NCBI RefSeq assembly: GCF_017696075.1
Contig: NZ_JAAORI010000005.1
Coordinates: forward strand, 1-64,000
Length of the DNA stretch: 64,000 bases
DNA from: Prochlorococcus marinus XMU1411
GTDB taxonomy: Bacteria; Cyanobacteriota; Cyanobacteriia; PCC-6307; Cyanobiaceae
Direction of reading: 5' to 3'
The notes beneath the pieces were generated by a model, which was not told the DNA's origin, did no database searches, and saw only the letters and a program-made list of their open reading frames with translations. Positions 19,677 to 28,548 of the stretch are shown piece after piece (position 1 is the first letter of the stretch; each line of letters opens with the position of its first letter). The position numbers and the translations under genes are program-made.

Positions 19677-20972
19677 GTGATCGAGCGTTACACATTACCC
19701 GAAATGGGGAAAATCTGGACTGAAAGCGCAAAATTCCAGAGTTGGCTTAAGGTTGAAATAGCTGCATGTGAAGCAAATTTTTCCCTCGGGAAAATCCCTG
19801 AGAATGCCATGAAAGAGATACGTTCAAATGCAAAGTTTGATGAATCTAGAATTACAGAAATTGAGAAAGAAGTTAAACATGATGTCATAGCATTTCTTAC
19901 AAGCGTTAATGAATTTGTAGGGGATTCAGGAAGATACATACATGTTGGTATGACCAGTAGTGATGTACTTGATACTGGCTTATCTCTTCAGTTAGTAGAT
20001 TCTTGCGAATTGTTATTAGAAGAAATTAAGAACCTAGAAAATGAGGTCAGATTATTAGCAAGGAAGCATAAAAATACATTAATGATTGGCAGATCTCATG
20101 CAATACATGGGGAGCCAATTTCCTTCGGTTTTAAACTTGCTGGATGGTTAGCAGAAATAATAAGGAACAAAAAAAGATTGTTAACTCTGAAAGATTCTGT
20201 AGCAATTGGACAAATAAGTGGTGCAATGGGAACTTACGCTAATACGAATCCTAAAGTAGAACAAATAACTTGTGATTTACTCGGCTTAAAACCTGATACA
20301 GCAAGTACGCAGGTTATATCGAGAGACAGACATGCAGAATATGTGCAAACTATTGCACTAGTTGGCGCTTCTTTAGATAGATTCGCAACTGAAATAAGAA
20401 ATTTACAAAGAACTGATGTTTTAGAAGTTGAGGAGGGCTTTACAAAAGGGCAAAAAGGAAGTTCTGCCATGCCTCATAAAAGAAATCCTATTCGAAGTGA
20501 AAGAGTAAGTGGTTTAGCAAGAATTCTGAGGAGTTACGTCTTAACAGCACTTGAAAATGTTCCACTTTGGCACGAAAGAGATATAAGCCATAGTTCAAAC
20601 GAACGTATCATGTTACCTGACGTATCAATCTGTTTGCATTTTATGCTCAGGGAAATGACAAATATAGTAAGTAATTTGGAGGTTTATCCAAAAAATATGC
20701 TCAAAAATTTAAATATATATGGTGGTGTAATCTTTAGTCAGAAAGTTTTACTTTTGCTTGTAGAGAAGGGCTTTTCTAGAGAAAAAGCTTATAGATTAGT
20801 TCAAAAAAATGCTCATCAGGCCTGGAATACTCAGAATGGGAATTTCAAACAAAATATAGAGAGAGATAATGAAATAATGGACCTTATTGATCAAAGTGAA
20901 TTAGAAGAATGTTTTAATCCTTCAATTCATCTCAATAATTTAAGTGTAATATGGGAGAAGTTAAGTATCTAG
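19677..20972 (+). CDS. purB: adenylosuccinate lyase
   Basis: Catalyses two purine steps: SAICAR to AICAR and adenylosuccinate to AMP, both releasing fumarate. 431 aa. The aspartase/fumarase superfamily signature is GSSAMPHKRNP, and the general-acid/base region TSSDVLDTGL is present. The start is a GTG that gives the family's usual MIERY N-terminus. The next gene, 48 bases on, is fumC, a member of the same superfamily that uses the released fumarate. Confidence 0.96.
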   Translation: MIERYTLPEMGKIWTESAKFQSWLKVEIAACEANFSLGKIPENAMKEIRSNAKFDESRITEIEKEVKHDVIAFLTSVNEFVGDSGRYIHVGMTSSDVLDTGLSLQLVDSCELLLEEIKNLENEVRLLARKHKNTLMIGRSHAIHGEPISFGFKLAGWLAEIIRNKKRLLTLKDSVAIGQISGAMGTYANTNPKVEQITCDLLGLKPDTASTQVISRDRHAEYVQTIALVGASLDRFATEIRNLQRTDVLEVEEGFTKGQKGSSAMPHKRNPIRSERVSGLARILRSYVLTALENVPLWHERDISHSSNERIMLPDVSICLHFMLREMTNIVSNLEVYPKNMLKNLNIYGGVIFSQKVLLLLVEKGFSREKAYRLVQKNAHQAWNTQNGNFKQNIERDNEIMDLIDQSELEECFNPSIHLNNLSVIWEKLSI

Positions 20973-20977
20973 GATTA

Positions 20978-21013
20978 CTGAAAACCTTATCTAAGTTAAA
21001 CCAGTGTTTTCAG
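20978..21013 (+). promoter_or_regulatory. inverted repeat in the purB-fumC gap, next to the fumC ribosome site
   Basis: CTGAAAAC and GTTTTCAG form a perfect 8-bp stem around a 20-base loop. The 3' arm ends inside the fumC Shine-Dalgarno (AGAGG, 21012-21016), so folding could hide the ribosome site. There is no T-run after it, which argues against a terminator. Confidence 0.4.
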
Positions 21014-21020
21014 AGGAATA

Positions 21021-22406
21021 ATGACAAAAAACTTTAGGATTGAAAAAGATAGTATGGGAACAATAGAGGTTCCCATGGAAGCTTTGTGGGGCGCCCAAAC
21101 ACAAAGATCGATAATAAATTTTTCTATTGGAGAAGAATTAATTCCAATTGAGTTAATTTATTCACTCACCCTCATAAAAAAAGCTGCTTCAATTGCGAAT
21201 TTCAATTTAGGTTTAATAGATAAAAGGAAAAAAGATTTGATTGTAGAGGCATGTACGGAAATACTTGATGGGCTTCACGATTCACAGTTTCCCCTAAAGG
21301 TTTGGCAAACAGGTAGTGGCACGCAAACAAATATGAATGTTAATGAGGTAATTTCAAATATTGCAGCTTTAAAAACTAATTCAGAGCTTGGTAGTCATCA
21401 ACCAGTTCATCCGAATGATGATGTAAATAAATCTCAGTCAACTAATGACACTTTTCCTGCTGCTATTCAAATATCTGTTGTTAATGAAATAATCAAAAAT
21501 TTAGTTCCAACGATAAGAGAACTTACTAAGATCCTTGATAAAAAAAGTGAAGAATGGAAAGACCTTATAAAGATAGGAAGAACCCATTTTCAAGATGCAG
21601 TTCCCCTTAGTTTTGGGCAAGAAATATCTGGATGGTCAGAGCAACTTAAAGATGCTGAGAATGCAATTATTATTAGTCTGAATGAATTGTATTTCTTACC
21701 TCTGGGAGGAACTGCAGTTGGAACAGGGATTAATTGTCCAAAAGGATTTTGTGAAGAGTCTATAAAATCAATTTCCGATGATACTAATCTAATGTTCTAT
21801 AAATCAAAAAATAATTTTTCTATCATGGCCTCTCATGATCGTCTAGCTCAAGTAATGAGTCAGATAAAAATATTAGCAGGTGCATTATTTAAAATTTCAA
21901 ATGATATAAAAATTCTTTCTTCTGGTCCAAGATCAGGAATATATGAACTAATTATTCCTCAAAATGAACCTGGAAGTTCTATCATGCCGGGTAAAGTGAA
22001 TCCAACTCAATGCGAAGCCTTATCAATGGTTTGCACTCAGATAATGGGCCTTGAATATGCAGTTTCAATGGCAAATTCTAGCGGCACTTTACAGATGAAT
22101 GAATATAAGCCTCTTATTGGGTTTAATATTCTCACAAGTTTAAAATTACTAAAAAATGTAATAGAAAACTTCAGAATAAAATTAGTTGATGGGATGGAAC
22201 CTAATCAAAAGAAAATGAAGTTAAATTTAGAAAATTCACTAATGTTGGTTACAGCCATAGTGCCAAAAGTTGGTTATGAAAAAGCAGCTGAAATTGCAAA
22301 CCTTGCATTCAAAGAATCATTAAATTTAAAAGAGGCAACTCTTAAACTAGGTTATTTAAACGAAGATGAATTTGATGAAGCAATGAATATCAATTCAATG
22401 ATTTGA
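21021..22406 (+). CDS. fumC: fumarate hydratase, class II
   Basis: Interconverts fumarate and malate. 461 aa, the usual length for iron-free class II fumarase. Signature GSSIMPGKVNP near residue 315, the active-site motif GSGTQTNMNVNEV near 97, and HPNDDVNKSQSTND near 128 are all present. In marine picocyanobacteria, which lack a complete conventional TCA cycle, it mainly recycles fumarate from purine and arginine synthesis. A good Shine-Dalgarno (AGAGG) precedes the ATG. Confidence 0.96.
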   Translation: MTKNFRIEKDSMGTIEVPMEALWGAQTQRSIINFSIGEELIPIELIYSLTLIKKAASIANFNLGLIDKRKKDLIVEACTEILDGLHDSQFPLKVWQTGSGTQTNMNVNEVISNIAALKTNSELGSHQPVHPNDDVNKSQSTNDTFPAAIQISVVNEIIKNLVPTIRELTKILDKKSEEWKDLIKIGRTHFQDAVPLSFGQEISGWSEQLKDAENAIIISLNELYFLPLGGTAVGTGINCPKGFCEESIKSISDDTNLMFYKSKNNFSIMASHDRLAQVMSQIKILAGALFKISNDIKILSSGPRSGIYELIIPQNEPGSSIMPGKVNPTQCEALSMVCTQIMGLEYAVSMANSSGTLQMNEYKPLIGFNILTSLKLLKNVIENFRIKLVDGMEPNQKKMKLNLENSLMLVTAIVPKVGYEKAAEIANLAFKESLNLKEATLKLGYLNEDEFDEAMNINSMI

Positions 22407-22416
22407 TTAAAAAAAT

Positions 22417-25143
22417 TTAAGAATTATTGTCAATTCTTTTTGTTGCAGGATTAATATCTTCAGAGACTTTTATAAGATCATTAGATTCAGAAACAGGAAA
22501 ACGATTAATAGCTTTTAATGCTAGCTTTGCTTTGCTTTTTAATTTATTGCTAACACCAATACAGTATTGAACTTGAGAAAGGACATCAATTGATCTTCTA
22601 ATAATTCTCACTACATCACCTTCGTCTAATGAAGTATTAAAAACCAAATCTTTCCATTTTTTTCCTCTTGCCCATTCAGAAATAATTCCAGTTAACTCTG
22701 TTTCTAAATAAATAGGGATTTCAATATGAAACTTATTTTGTTGAGAAGCGACTAATTTTCTTAAACCATCTAATTCATTAAAAACATCTATTACCTTTAA
22801 AGAAGGCTTGAAATTACACCAAAGATTAGGTCTCCTTATATCAACACATACAGCTTGAATAATTGCAGCTAACTCAGGAGGATCTAAATCGTCTAAATAA
22901 CCACTAACTAAAACCAGACCAATCCATAATTCATTTTCACTTCTTATTGCACCAACTGTTTGTCCAACTTCAGTCAATTCCAAATCATTTAAACAACCGA
23001 AATGATTCAAAATTTTAATCAAATCGGTAAAAGTTCTCCAGTTATGATTTTCTTTATCCTCTAGAAGTTTTTTTCTCATATATATTTCTTGTTCAACATC
23101 AACAATTCTTTTTCTATATTTCTTTAATTTCCTAGAGTCTCCAAATCTATGTGCGGGATGATCATTGACTGTTTCTTCTAAATTATTAATTTGTTGCTGT
23201 TGTGCCAAAACTTCCGTTGTCAGATCATATTGTGGAGTTTGTAAATCATTTTTTTTAGAAACTTCTAAAATTCGATCCGCATAACACTGCGACATATGAT
23301 CTCCCCTAAATACCTCTCCAGAAAAATACATCTTTGGTACTTCAAGTCCTAAGACATCAATTGCATCCAAATCATTAAAAATACTTACAATGTATGAGGG
23401 TTTTATAAGAATAAATAAATTATCAACTGTCAAACACAATAAACTCTTTATTTTTTGGGATTCATATATTTTCTTACAAATTAATCCTGGAACAATTTTT
23501 CTTTTAATTTGAGGAGCTTTAATTGAAATTAAGCTTCCATCTTTAATATATGGGAGTGCATTAGTGATCTCTTCTGATAATTTTTCTGCTGCTTGTTTTT
23601 CTAAAATTTTCAAGAGTCTTCTCTCTTCTTTAAGACGATTTTTTAACTTTTCGTAGGCATCAAAATCTTTCCATGAAACGTTAGATGTGATTTTTTTTAA
23701 TTCATTTAAATCCTTATCTAAATTTTCAAGAATTATATTCTCACCTGAAGATTCACCTAAATATAAAAAACTACCAAAACTTCTTTTAATTAATTCTTTA
23801 GACTTTTCTAAAGTATAACTTTGTAAAAGATTAAGTACCATTCCATAACTAGGAGTGAATTGACTCTCTAAAGAATTTGGTTTGCTAATAGCCAGTGCAC
23901 TTGCTTCTTTGGCACCTTCAAATCTTGTTTGTAATGTAACAACATATCCTTGGGTATCTTTTCCTCTTCTTCCAGCTCTTCCGGACATTTGCAAAAATTC
24001 ACTGCTAAATAATAATCTGTGCCCATCTTCTGTCCTTTTTGATAAAGAAGAAATAACAGTGGTTCTTGCGGGCATATTAATTCCTGCAGCAAGAGTTTCA
24101 GTTGCAAAAACAACTTTTATCAAACCTTGCTGAAATAATTCCTCAACCAATTCTTTCCATGCAGGCAATAATCCAGCATGGTGAGATGCAATACCTCGTT
24201 TTAATGCCTCGCATTGAGATTTATCTTTAATTGCCTCTTGATTATTTTTAAGATAAACATCTAATTTTTGGGATATCATATTCGCTTCTGAATAACTTAC
24301 TAAAGTTAAGTCTTTTATATTCTCAATAGCCTTGTCACATCCTCTTCTACTAAAGATAAAATAAATAGCTGGCAACATATTTCGTTCAGCTAGTTTAGAG
24401 ATCACAAAGCCAATTGAGGGAGACTTTGGTTGCATTATCCTACCCACTTTCCCTCTCATTTTCTGACCTTTAGGAGCTCTCCAAATCTTACAGTTTGGAT
24501 GAATTCCATTACCCTTATTATTTAAAAGTGGATGGAGCCCTTTAACACTACAAAAAATAAAATCAAGTGGGACTGGTCTCTTATCGCTATTAATTAATAT
24601 TGTGGGCCCATGAACTTTTTCTATCCAATTTTGTAGTTGATCTGCATTGGCTATTGTTGCTGATAAAGCTATTATTTGAGTTCTAGTAGGGCAATGGATT
24701 ATAGTTTCTTCCCAAACTGTGCCTCTTTGGGGGTCATTCATATAATGGCATTCATCAAGAATCACAGATTCTAAATTCTCTAAAGGATCATCAAATTCAT
24801 CAAATTCGCCATAAAGCATGTTCCTAAAAATCTCAGTCGTCATAACTAAGATTGGTGCTTCTCTATTTATACTTATATCTCCAGTTAAAAGACCAACTTT
24901 ATTATCACCATACTGATTAGAAAAATCTCTAAACTTTTGGTTTGATAGTGCTTTTAAAGGTGTTGTATAAAAAACTCTACTGTCATGAGATAAGCCTCTA
25001 TATATAGCAAATTCACCTATCAATGTTTTACCAGAACCTGTTGGTGCCGTTAAAACAACAGAATTTCCGCTATTAATAGCTCGAATTGCTTCTAATTGGA
25101 AATCATCTAGTGGAAAGGGAAAATATTCCTCTAAATTAAGCAA
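22417..25143 (-). CDS. Ski2/Mtr4-like DExH-box RNA helicase
   Basis: 908 aa. Motif I is at 33-40 (APTGSGKT), motif II at 130-133 (DECH), motif III is SATIAN, and motif VI is QMSGRAGRRG. After the two RecA domains come a long linker region and a C-terminal DSHCT domain (about 730-890). Eukaryotic relatives feed RNA to the exosome; cyanobacterial members are conserved but little studied and probably remodel or help degrade structured RNA. Convergent with fumC; divergent from the biotin operon. Confidence 0.9.
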   Translation of the reverse strand: MLNLEEYFPFPLDDFQLEAIRAINSGNSVVLTAPTGSGKTLIGEFAIYRGLSHDSRVFYTTPLKALSNQKFRDFSNQYGDNKVGLLTGDISINREAPILVMTTEIFRNMLYGEFDEFDDPLENLESVILDECHYMNDPQRGTVWEETIIHCPTRTQIIALSATIANADQLQNWIEKVHGPTILINSDKRPVPLDFIFCSVKGLHPLLNNKGNGIHPNCKIWRAPKGQKMRGKVGRIMQPKSPSIGFVISKLAERNMLPAIYFIFSRRGCDKAIENIKDLTLVSYSEANMISQKLDVYLKNNQEAIKDKSQCEALKRGIASHHAGLLPAWKELVEELFQQGLIKVVFATETLAAGINMPARTTVISSLSKRTEDGHRLLFSSEFLQMSGRAGRRGKDTQGYVVTLQTRFEGAKEASALAISKPNSLESQFTPSYGMVLNLLQSYTLEKSKELIKRSFGSFLYLGESSGENIILENLDKDLNELKKITSNVSWKDFDAYEKLKNRLKEERRLLKILEKQAAEKLSEEITNALPYIKDGSLISIKAPQIKRKIVPGLICKKIYESQKIKSLLCLTVDNLFILIKPSYIVSIFNDLDAIDVLGLEVPKMYFSGEVFRGDHMSQCYADRILEVSKKNDLQTPQYDLTTEVLAQQQQINNLEETVNDHPAHRFGDSRKLKKYRKRIVDVEQEIYMRKKLLEDKENHNWRTFTDLIKILNHFGCLNDLELTEVGQTVGAIRSENELWIGLVLVSGYLDDLDPPELAAIIQAVCVDIRRPNLWCNFKPSLKVIDVFNELDGLRKLVASQQNKFHIEIPIYLETELTGIISEWARGKKWKDLVFNTSLDEGDVVRIIRRSIDVLSQVQYCIGVSNKLKSKAKLALKAINRFPVSESNDLIKVSEDINPATKRIDNNS
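22419..22441 (+). terminator. terminator of fumC inside the helicase 3' end
   Basis: AAGAATT-ATTGTC-AATTCTT forms a perfect 7-bp stem with a 6-base loop, followed by TTT. It starts 13 bases after the fumC stop and lies over the last codons of the convergent helicase gene. Confidence 0.5.
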
Positions 25144-25282
25144 TAATTGTGATTGAAGAGAGGATGAGTTAACTTCTTAATATATGATCTATATAGATAT
25201 TAATAAACAAAAAATACCTTGCAAACTTTAATAGTAAATCTAAATCTTTTTAATTAAATCCACTATATTCTATTTTGCCAAA
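25144..25282. promoter_or_regulatory. divergent promoter region of the helicase gene and the biotin operon
   Basis: 139 bases. It holds a perfect 12-bp palindrome ATCTATATAGAT at 25187-25198 and a TATATT at 25264-25269 that could be the bioF -10 element; that would place the transcript start about 7 bases before the ATG, giving an almost leaderless mRNA. No biotin-specific operator was recognised. Confidence 0.35.
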
Positions 25283-26422
25283 ATGAAAAAAATAAAAATT
25301 CCAAAAAATAGAATCCGTAAATTAAAAACATTTTCTTTAGGTAAAAAATCATTCGAACTTCTAAGTTTAAATTCGCAAAATAAAAAACTTATAGACTTAT
25401 GCAGTAATGATTATTTTGGATTAAGTAGGGACAAGGATTTAATAAAAGCTGCTTATGAAATAAGCATGTTAGAAGGTATTGGTTCAGGAAGCTCTAGGTT
25501 TATTACAGGTTCAAGACCAATACATAATTTATTAGAAACAGAACTTGCCAAGTGGCTTGATCAAGATAAAGTATTACTATTTCCAAGTGGATTTCAAGCA
25601 AATATAGCCGCTATCCAGACTTTAGCAAACAGAAATAGTATCGTAATAGCAGATAAATTAATCCATAACTCTTTATTGGTTGGAGTTAAAGCTGCTCAAG
25701 CTAAACTAGTTCGTTTCTCACACAATAATTTAAAAGATTTAGAAGATAAAATTATTAAGTCTAACCCCACAAAAAATTCCATTTTAGTTGTTGTAGAATC
25801 TCTTTATAGCATGGAGGGATCAATTGCTCCGCTCAGAGAAATAACGGCAATTTGCAACAAAAATAGTGTTCAATTATTAGTTGACGAAGCCCATGCAATT
25901 GGGATCTTGGGCCCTGAAGGCAGGGGTTTAAGTTTTAATTTCCGTTCAGATATAACTATAGTTACTGGAACTTTTGGAAAAGCATTTGGAAGCGGTGGAG
26001 CTTTCATAGCCTCCAATTCAGAAATTGGTGAGTATCTTATCCAAACAAGTGGTGCATTTAGGTACACAACCGCTCTTGCACCATCTTTAGCTGCTGGAGC
26101 ACTAGAAGGTTTAAAAAAAATTTTAGAAAATAAAGAATGGGGTAATGAGTTGTTATCTTCTGCGAAGATATGGAAAGATGAAATTACTAAAAATTTTAGT
26201 TTTCCAATTCAAGGAGATTCTCACATTTTATCAATTATTGTTGGCCAAGAAGAGAAGGCAATTTATCTACAAAAACATCTTGAGGAAAATGGGTTTTTAG
26301 CAATTGCGATAAGACCACCTACTGTTCCAGTTGGGCAATCAAGAATCAGAATAACAATACGAAGAAACTTAGATTTGAATCTGCTAAAAAATTTCATTGC
26401 AGTATTAAAAGAGTTTAAATGA
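25283..26422 (+). CDS. bioF: 8-amino-7-oxononanoate synthase
   Basis: PLP enzyme joining pimeloyl-ACP (or -CoA) and alanine, the first committed ring-building step of biotin synthesis. 379 aa. The PLP lysine is Lys233 in GTFGKAFGSGGA, and the cofactor Asp/His motif DEAH is at 201-204. The first of five same-strand biotin genes; its stop overlaps the next start by 4 bases (ATGA). Confidence 0.95.
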   Translation: MKKIKIPKNRIRKLKTFSLGKKSFELLSLNSQNKKLIDLCSNDYFGLSRDKDLIKAAYEISMLEGIGSGSSRFITGSRPIHNLLETELAKWLDQDKVLLFPSGFQANIAAIQTLANRNSIVIADKLIHNSLLVGVKAAQAKLVRFSHNNLKDLEDKIIKSNPTKNSILVVVESLYSMEGSIAPLREITAICNKNSVQLLVDEAHAIGILGPEGRGLSFNFRSDITIVTGTFGKAFGSGGAFIASNSEIGEYLIQTSGAFRYTTALAPSLAAGALEGLKKILENKEWGNELLSSAKIWKDEITKNFSFPIQGDSHILSIIVGQEEKAIYLQKHLEENGFLAIAIRPPTVPVGQSRIRITIRRNLDLNLLKNFIAVLKEFK

Positions 26423-27132
26423 AACAAATTATTACTCAACATGGGTGGGGACTAAATAAATATTTCTGGGATGATTATAAAGCTGATTTTTTAAACAATA
26501 ATTGGCATTGGCAAGATAATGAAAGGGGCTATTTTTCAACAAATAATTATCAAGCAAAATGGATTAAAAGCGAATCTAAAAAACAAATCAGAATGACTTT
26601 ATGCCATTCATTTGGTTTTCATTTAATGCAAAAAAAAATCTTAAAAGAAGCAACTCATATTGTTCTTATAAATTCTTTTAATAATTTTCTTCCTTTAAGT
26701 AATAAGAGAAACTTTATTTTGAAGTCTCTTAAAAGAATGGAAACAAAAATCATAAAAGATGAAACTAAGGATATGTTGAAAGAATTTATACATAGATCAT
26801 TTATGCCAAATGATATAAATAATAGTTTTAAAAATATCTTTTATAAAAGTTTAGAGAGTTTAAATAAAACTCTTCTTTTAGGTGATTTAAAACAACTTTA
26901 CATCAATAGAGATATTCCATTTTTTTTAAGAAAAGATTGCAGAATTATTTTTATAAAATCAGAAAATGATTTAATTCTAGACAACGAATCAAATAATAAC
27001 TTCTTAGATTCCTTAAATAAAATTCTTGATAGGAATCCAATTTTAATTAAATTAGCTCAGCAAGGTCATTGCTTGAATAATCTAAATTTATACGAGATCT
27101 TACTTAATACACTTAATGATGAAAATGGATAG
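26419..27132 (+). CDS. bioK: putative pimeloyl-ACP methyl ester esterase, BioK-like
   Basis: 237 aa alpha/beta-hydrolase-like protein placed exactly where a BioH-type esterase is needed, between bioF and bioC. A credible triad is Ser64 (LCHSFG), Asp184 (SEND) and His217 (QQGH). The nucleophile elbow reads C-H-S-F-G, so it lacks the first glycine of the usual GXSXG. BioK is the name given to the cyanobacterial replacement for BioH; the match here rests on position and the triad, not on an alignment. It overlaps bioF by 4 bases and bioC by 17 bases. Confidence 0.7.
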   Translation: MKQIITQHGWGLNKYFWDDYKADFLNNNWHWQDNERGYFSTNNYQAKWIKSESKKQIRMTLCHSFGFHLMQKKILKEATHIVLINSFNNFLPLSNKRNFILKSLKRMETKIIKDETKDMLKEFIHRSFMPNDINNSFKNIFYKSLESLNKTLLLGDLKQLYINRDIPFFLRKDCRIIFIKSENDLILDNESNNNFLDSLNKILDRNPILIKLAQQGHCLNNLNLYEILLNTLNDENG

Positions 27133-27886
27133 TAAAAAGTGGAATGAGAAAATAAAAAATAATTTCAATGATGCTGCATATCGGTATTTAGAGCATTCAA
27201 ATATTCAGAAATTTTTTGCCAAAAAGATTGTTCAATTTATCAAAGAATTAAATCCCCCAAAAAAAGGTGAATGGATAGATCTAGGATCAGGACCAGGAAT
27301 ATTAGCTGATGAAATAGAAAAAAATTTTTCTTCCCAAAAAGTAGCCAGAATTGATTTCAGCAAAAAAATGCTTCTTGAGAATAAATTATCTAGTAAAAAA
27401 ATTTTATGGGATTTGAATAATGATTTACCTCCTGAAATCAATAACTGTTCTCTATTAACATCTAACTTTTGTATCCATTGGTTAAACAAGCCAGAAAAGA
27501 TAATAAAAAATTGGTTTAGTAAATTAAAATCTGGAGGTTTTTTAATCATTTCTTATCCAACAAAAAATTGTTTTCCTGAATGGAAAGATACTTGTAGAAA
27601 AATTGATATTGAATATAGTGGTCTTAATTTCCTTTGTTCTAAAGAATTATTAAAAGATTTCAAATCACCTGAAATTCATTATTCAGAAAAGTTTAATTAT
27701 CTTGAAAATTTTGAAGATGTATATAAGCTTTTTAGAAGCATTAAAAATGTAGGGGCGCAATCAACAAATTGTAAACACAAAACAGTGAAGGAGTTAAAAA
27801 AAATTCAAAAGTTTTGGCCAAAGAATTACAATAATACAGTTAACCTTTCATGGCAAATTGAGATTCAAATCATAAAGAAATTATGA
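27116..27886 (+). CDS. bioC: malonyl-ACP O-methyltransferase
   Basis: Methylates the free carboxyl of malonyl-ACP so that fatty acid synthesis can build the pimeloyl chain. 256 aa. SAM motif I is at 55-61 (DLGSGPG), and the post-I and motif IV regions (ARIDFSKKML, SNFCIHWL) are typical of BioC. The N-terminus offers ATGs at residues 1, 2 and 4; a start at residue 4 (27125) would shorten the overlap with the upstream gene. The stop overlaps bioD by 4 bases. Confidence 0.88.
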   Translation: MMKMDSKKWNEKIKNNFNDAAYRYLEHSNIQKFFAKKIVQFIKELNPPKKGEWIDLGSGPGILADEIEKNFSSQKVARIDFSKKMLLENKLSSKKILWDLNNDLPPEINNCSLLTSNFCIHWLNKPEKIIKNWFSKLKSGGFLIISYPTKNCFPEWKDTCRKIDIEYSGLNFLCSKELLKDFKSPEIHYSEKFNYLENFEDVYKLFRSIKNVGAQSTNCKHKTVKELKKIQKFWPKNYNNTVNLSWQIEIQIIKKL

Positions 27887-28548
27887 GTAGTCAGGATACT
27901 ATTTTCAAATTTGTAATTTGTGGAACAGATACTGATATTGGAAAAACTTTAATAAGCTCTTTTTTCGTTAAAGGATTAAATTCCTTTTATTGGAAGCCTA
28001 TTCAAAGCGGTATTGAATCGCAAACTGATAGTCAAACTGTTGAAAAACTTGCACCATTAAGTAAAGAGAAAATCATCAAAGAAGCTTATGTCTTTACTAA
28101 ACCGCTATCTCCTCATTGGGCTGCTGAAATAGATCAAAAAACTATTAACTTTGAAAAGTTGAGATTACCAAAAGTGCAAGGCTCATTAATTGTAGAAACT
28201 GCAGGTGGATTAATGGTTCCAATAACACGCAATTTTTTGCAAATAGATCAAATAAAACAATGGAATCTTCCGGTAATACTTGTATGTAAGAGCTCACTTG
28301 GCACTCTTAACCATACCCTGCTTAGTATTGAGGCCTTAAAACGAAGAAATATTGAGATTTTAGGTTTAGTAGTCAATGGTGAAAAACACCTAGATAATCC
28401 AAGAACTCTAGTTGATTTTAGTGGTATTCCGTTAATTGCTGAATTTCCTTACATCGAAAAAATGGACTCAAACAATTTAGATATACTATGGAAAGAACTA
28501 GACATCAAGAATAAGTTGATCTCACTTTTAAACTCAAAAATAAGTTAA
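27883..28548 (+). CDS. bioD: dethiobiotin synthetase
   Basis: ATP-dependent carboxylation and ring closure of 7,8-diaminopelargonate. 221 aa. P-loop at residues 14-22 (GTDTDIGKT); the WKPIQSG and VETAGGLMVP motifs bind substrate and metal. Its start lies in the bioC stop (ATGA) and its stop abuts the bioA start with no gap. Confidence 0.94.
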   Translation: MSSQDTIFKFVICGTDTDIGKTLISSFFVKGLNSFYWKPIQSGIESQTDSQTVEKLAPLSKEKIIKEAYVFTKPLSPHWAAEIDQKTINFEKLRLPKVQGSLIVETAGGLMVPITRNFLQIDQIKQWNLPVILVCKSSLGTLNHTLLSIEALKRRNIEILGLVVNGEKHLDNPRTLVDFSGIPLIAEFPYIEKMDSNNLDILWKELDIKNKLISLLNSKIS

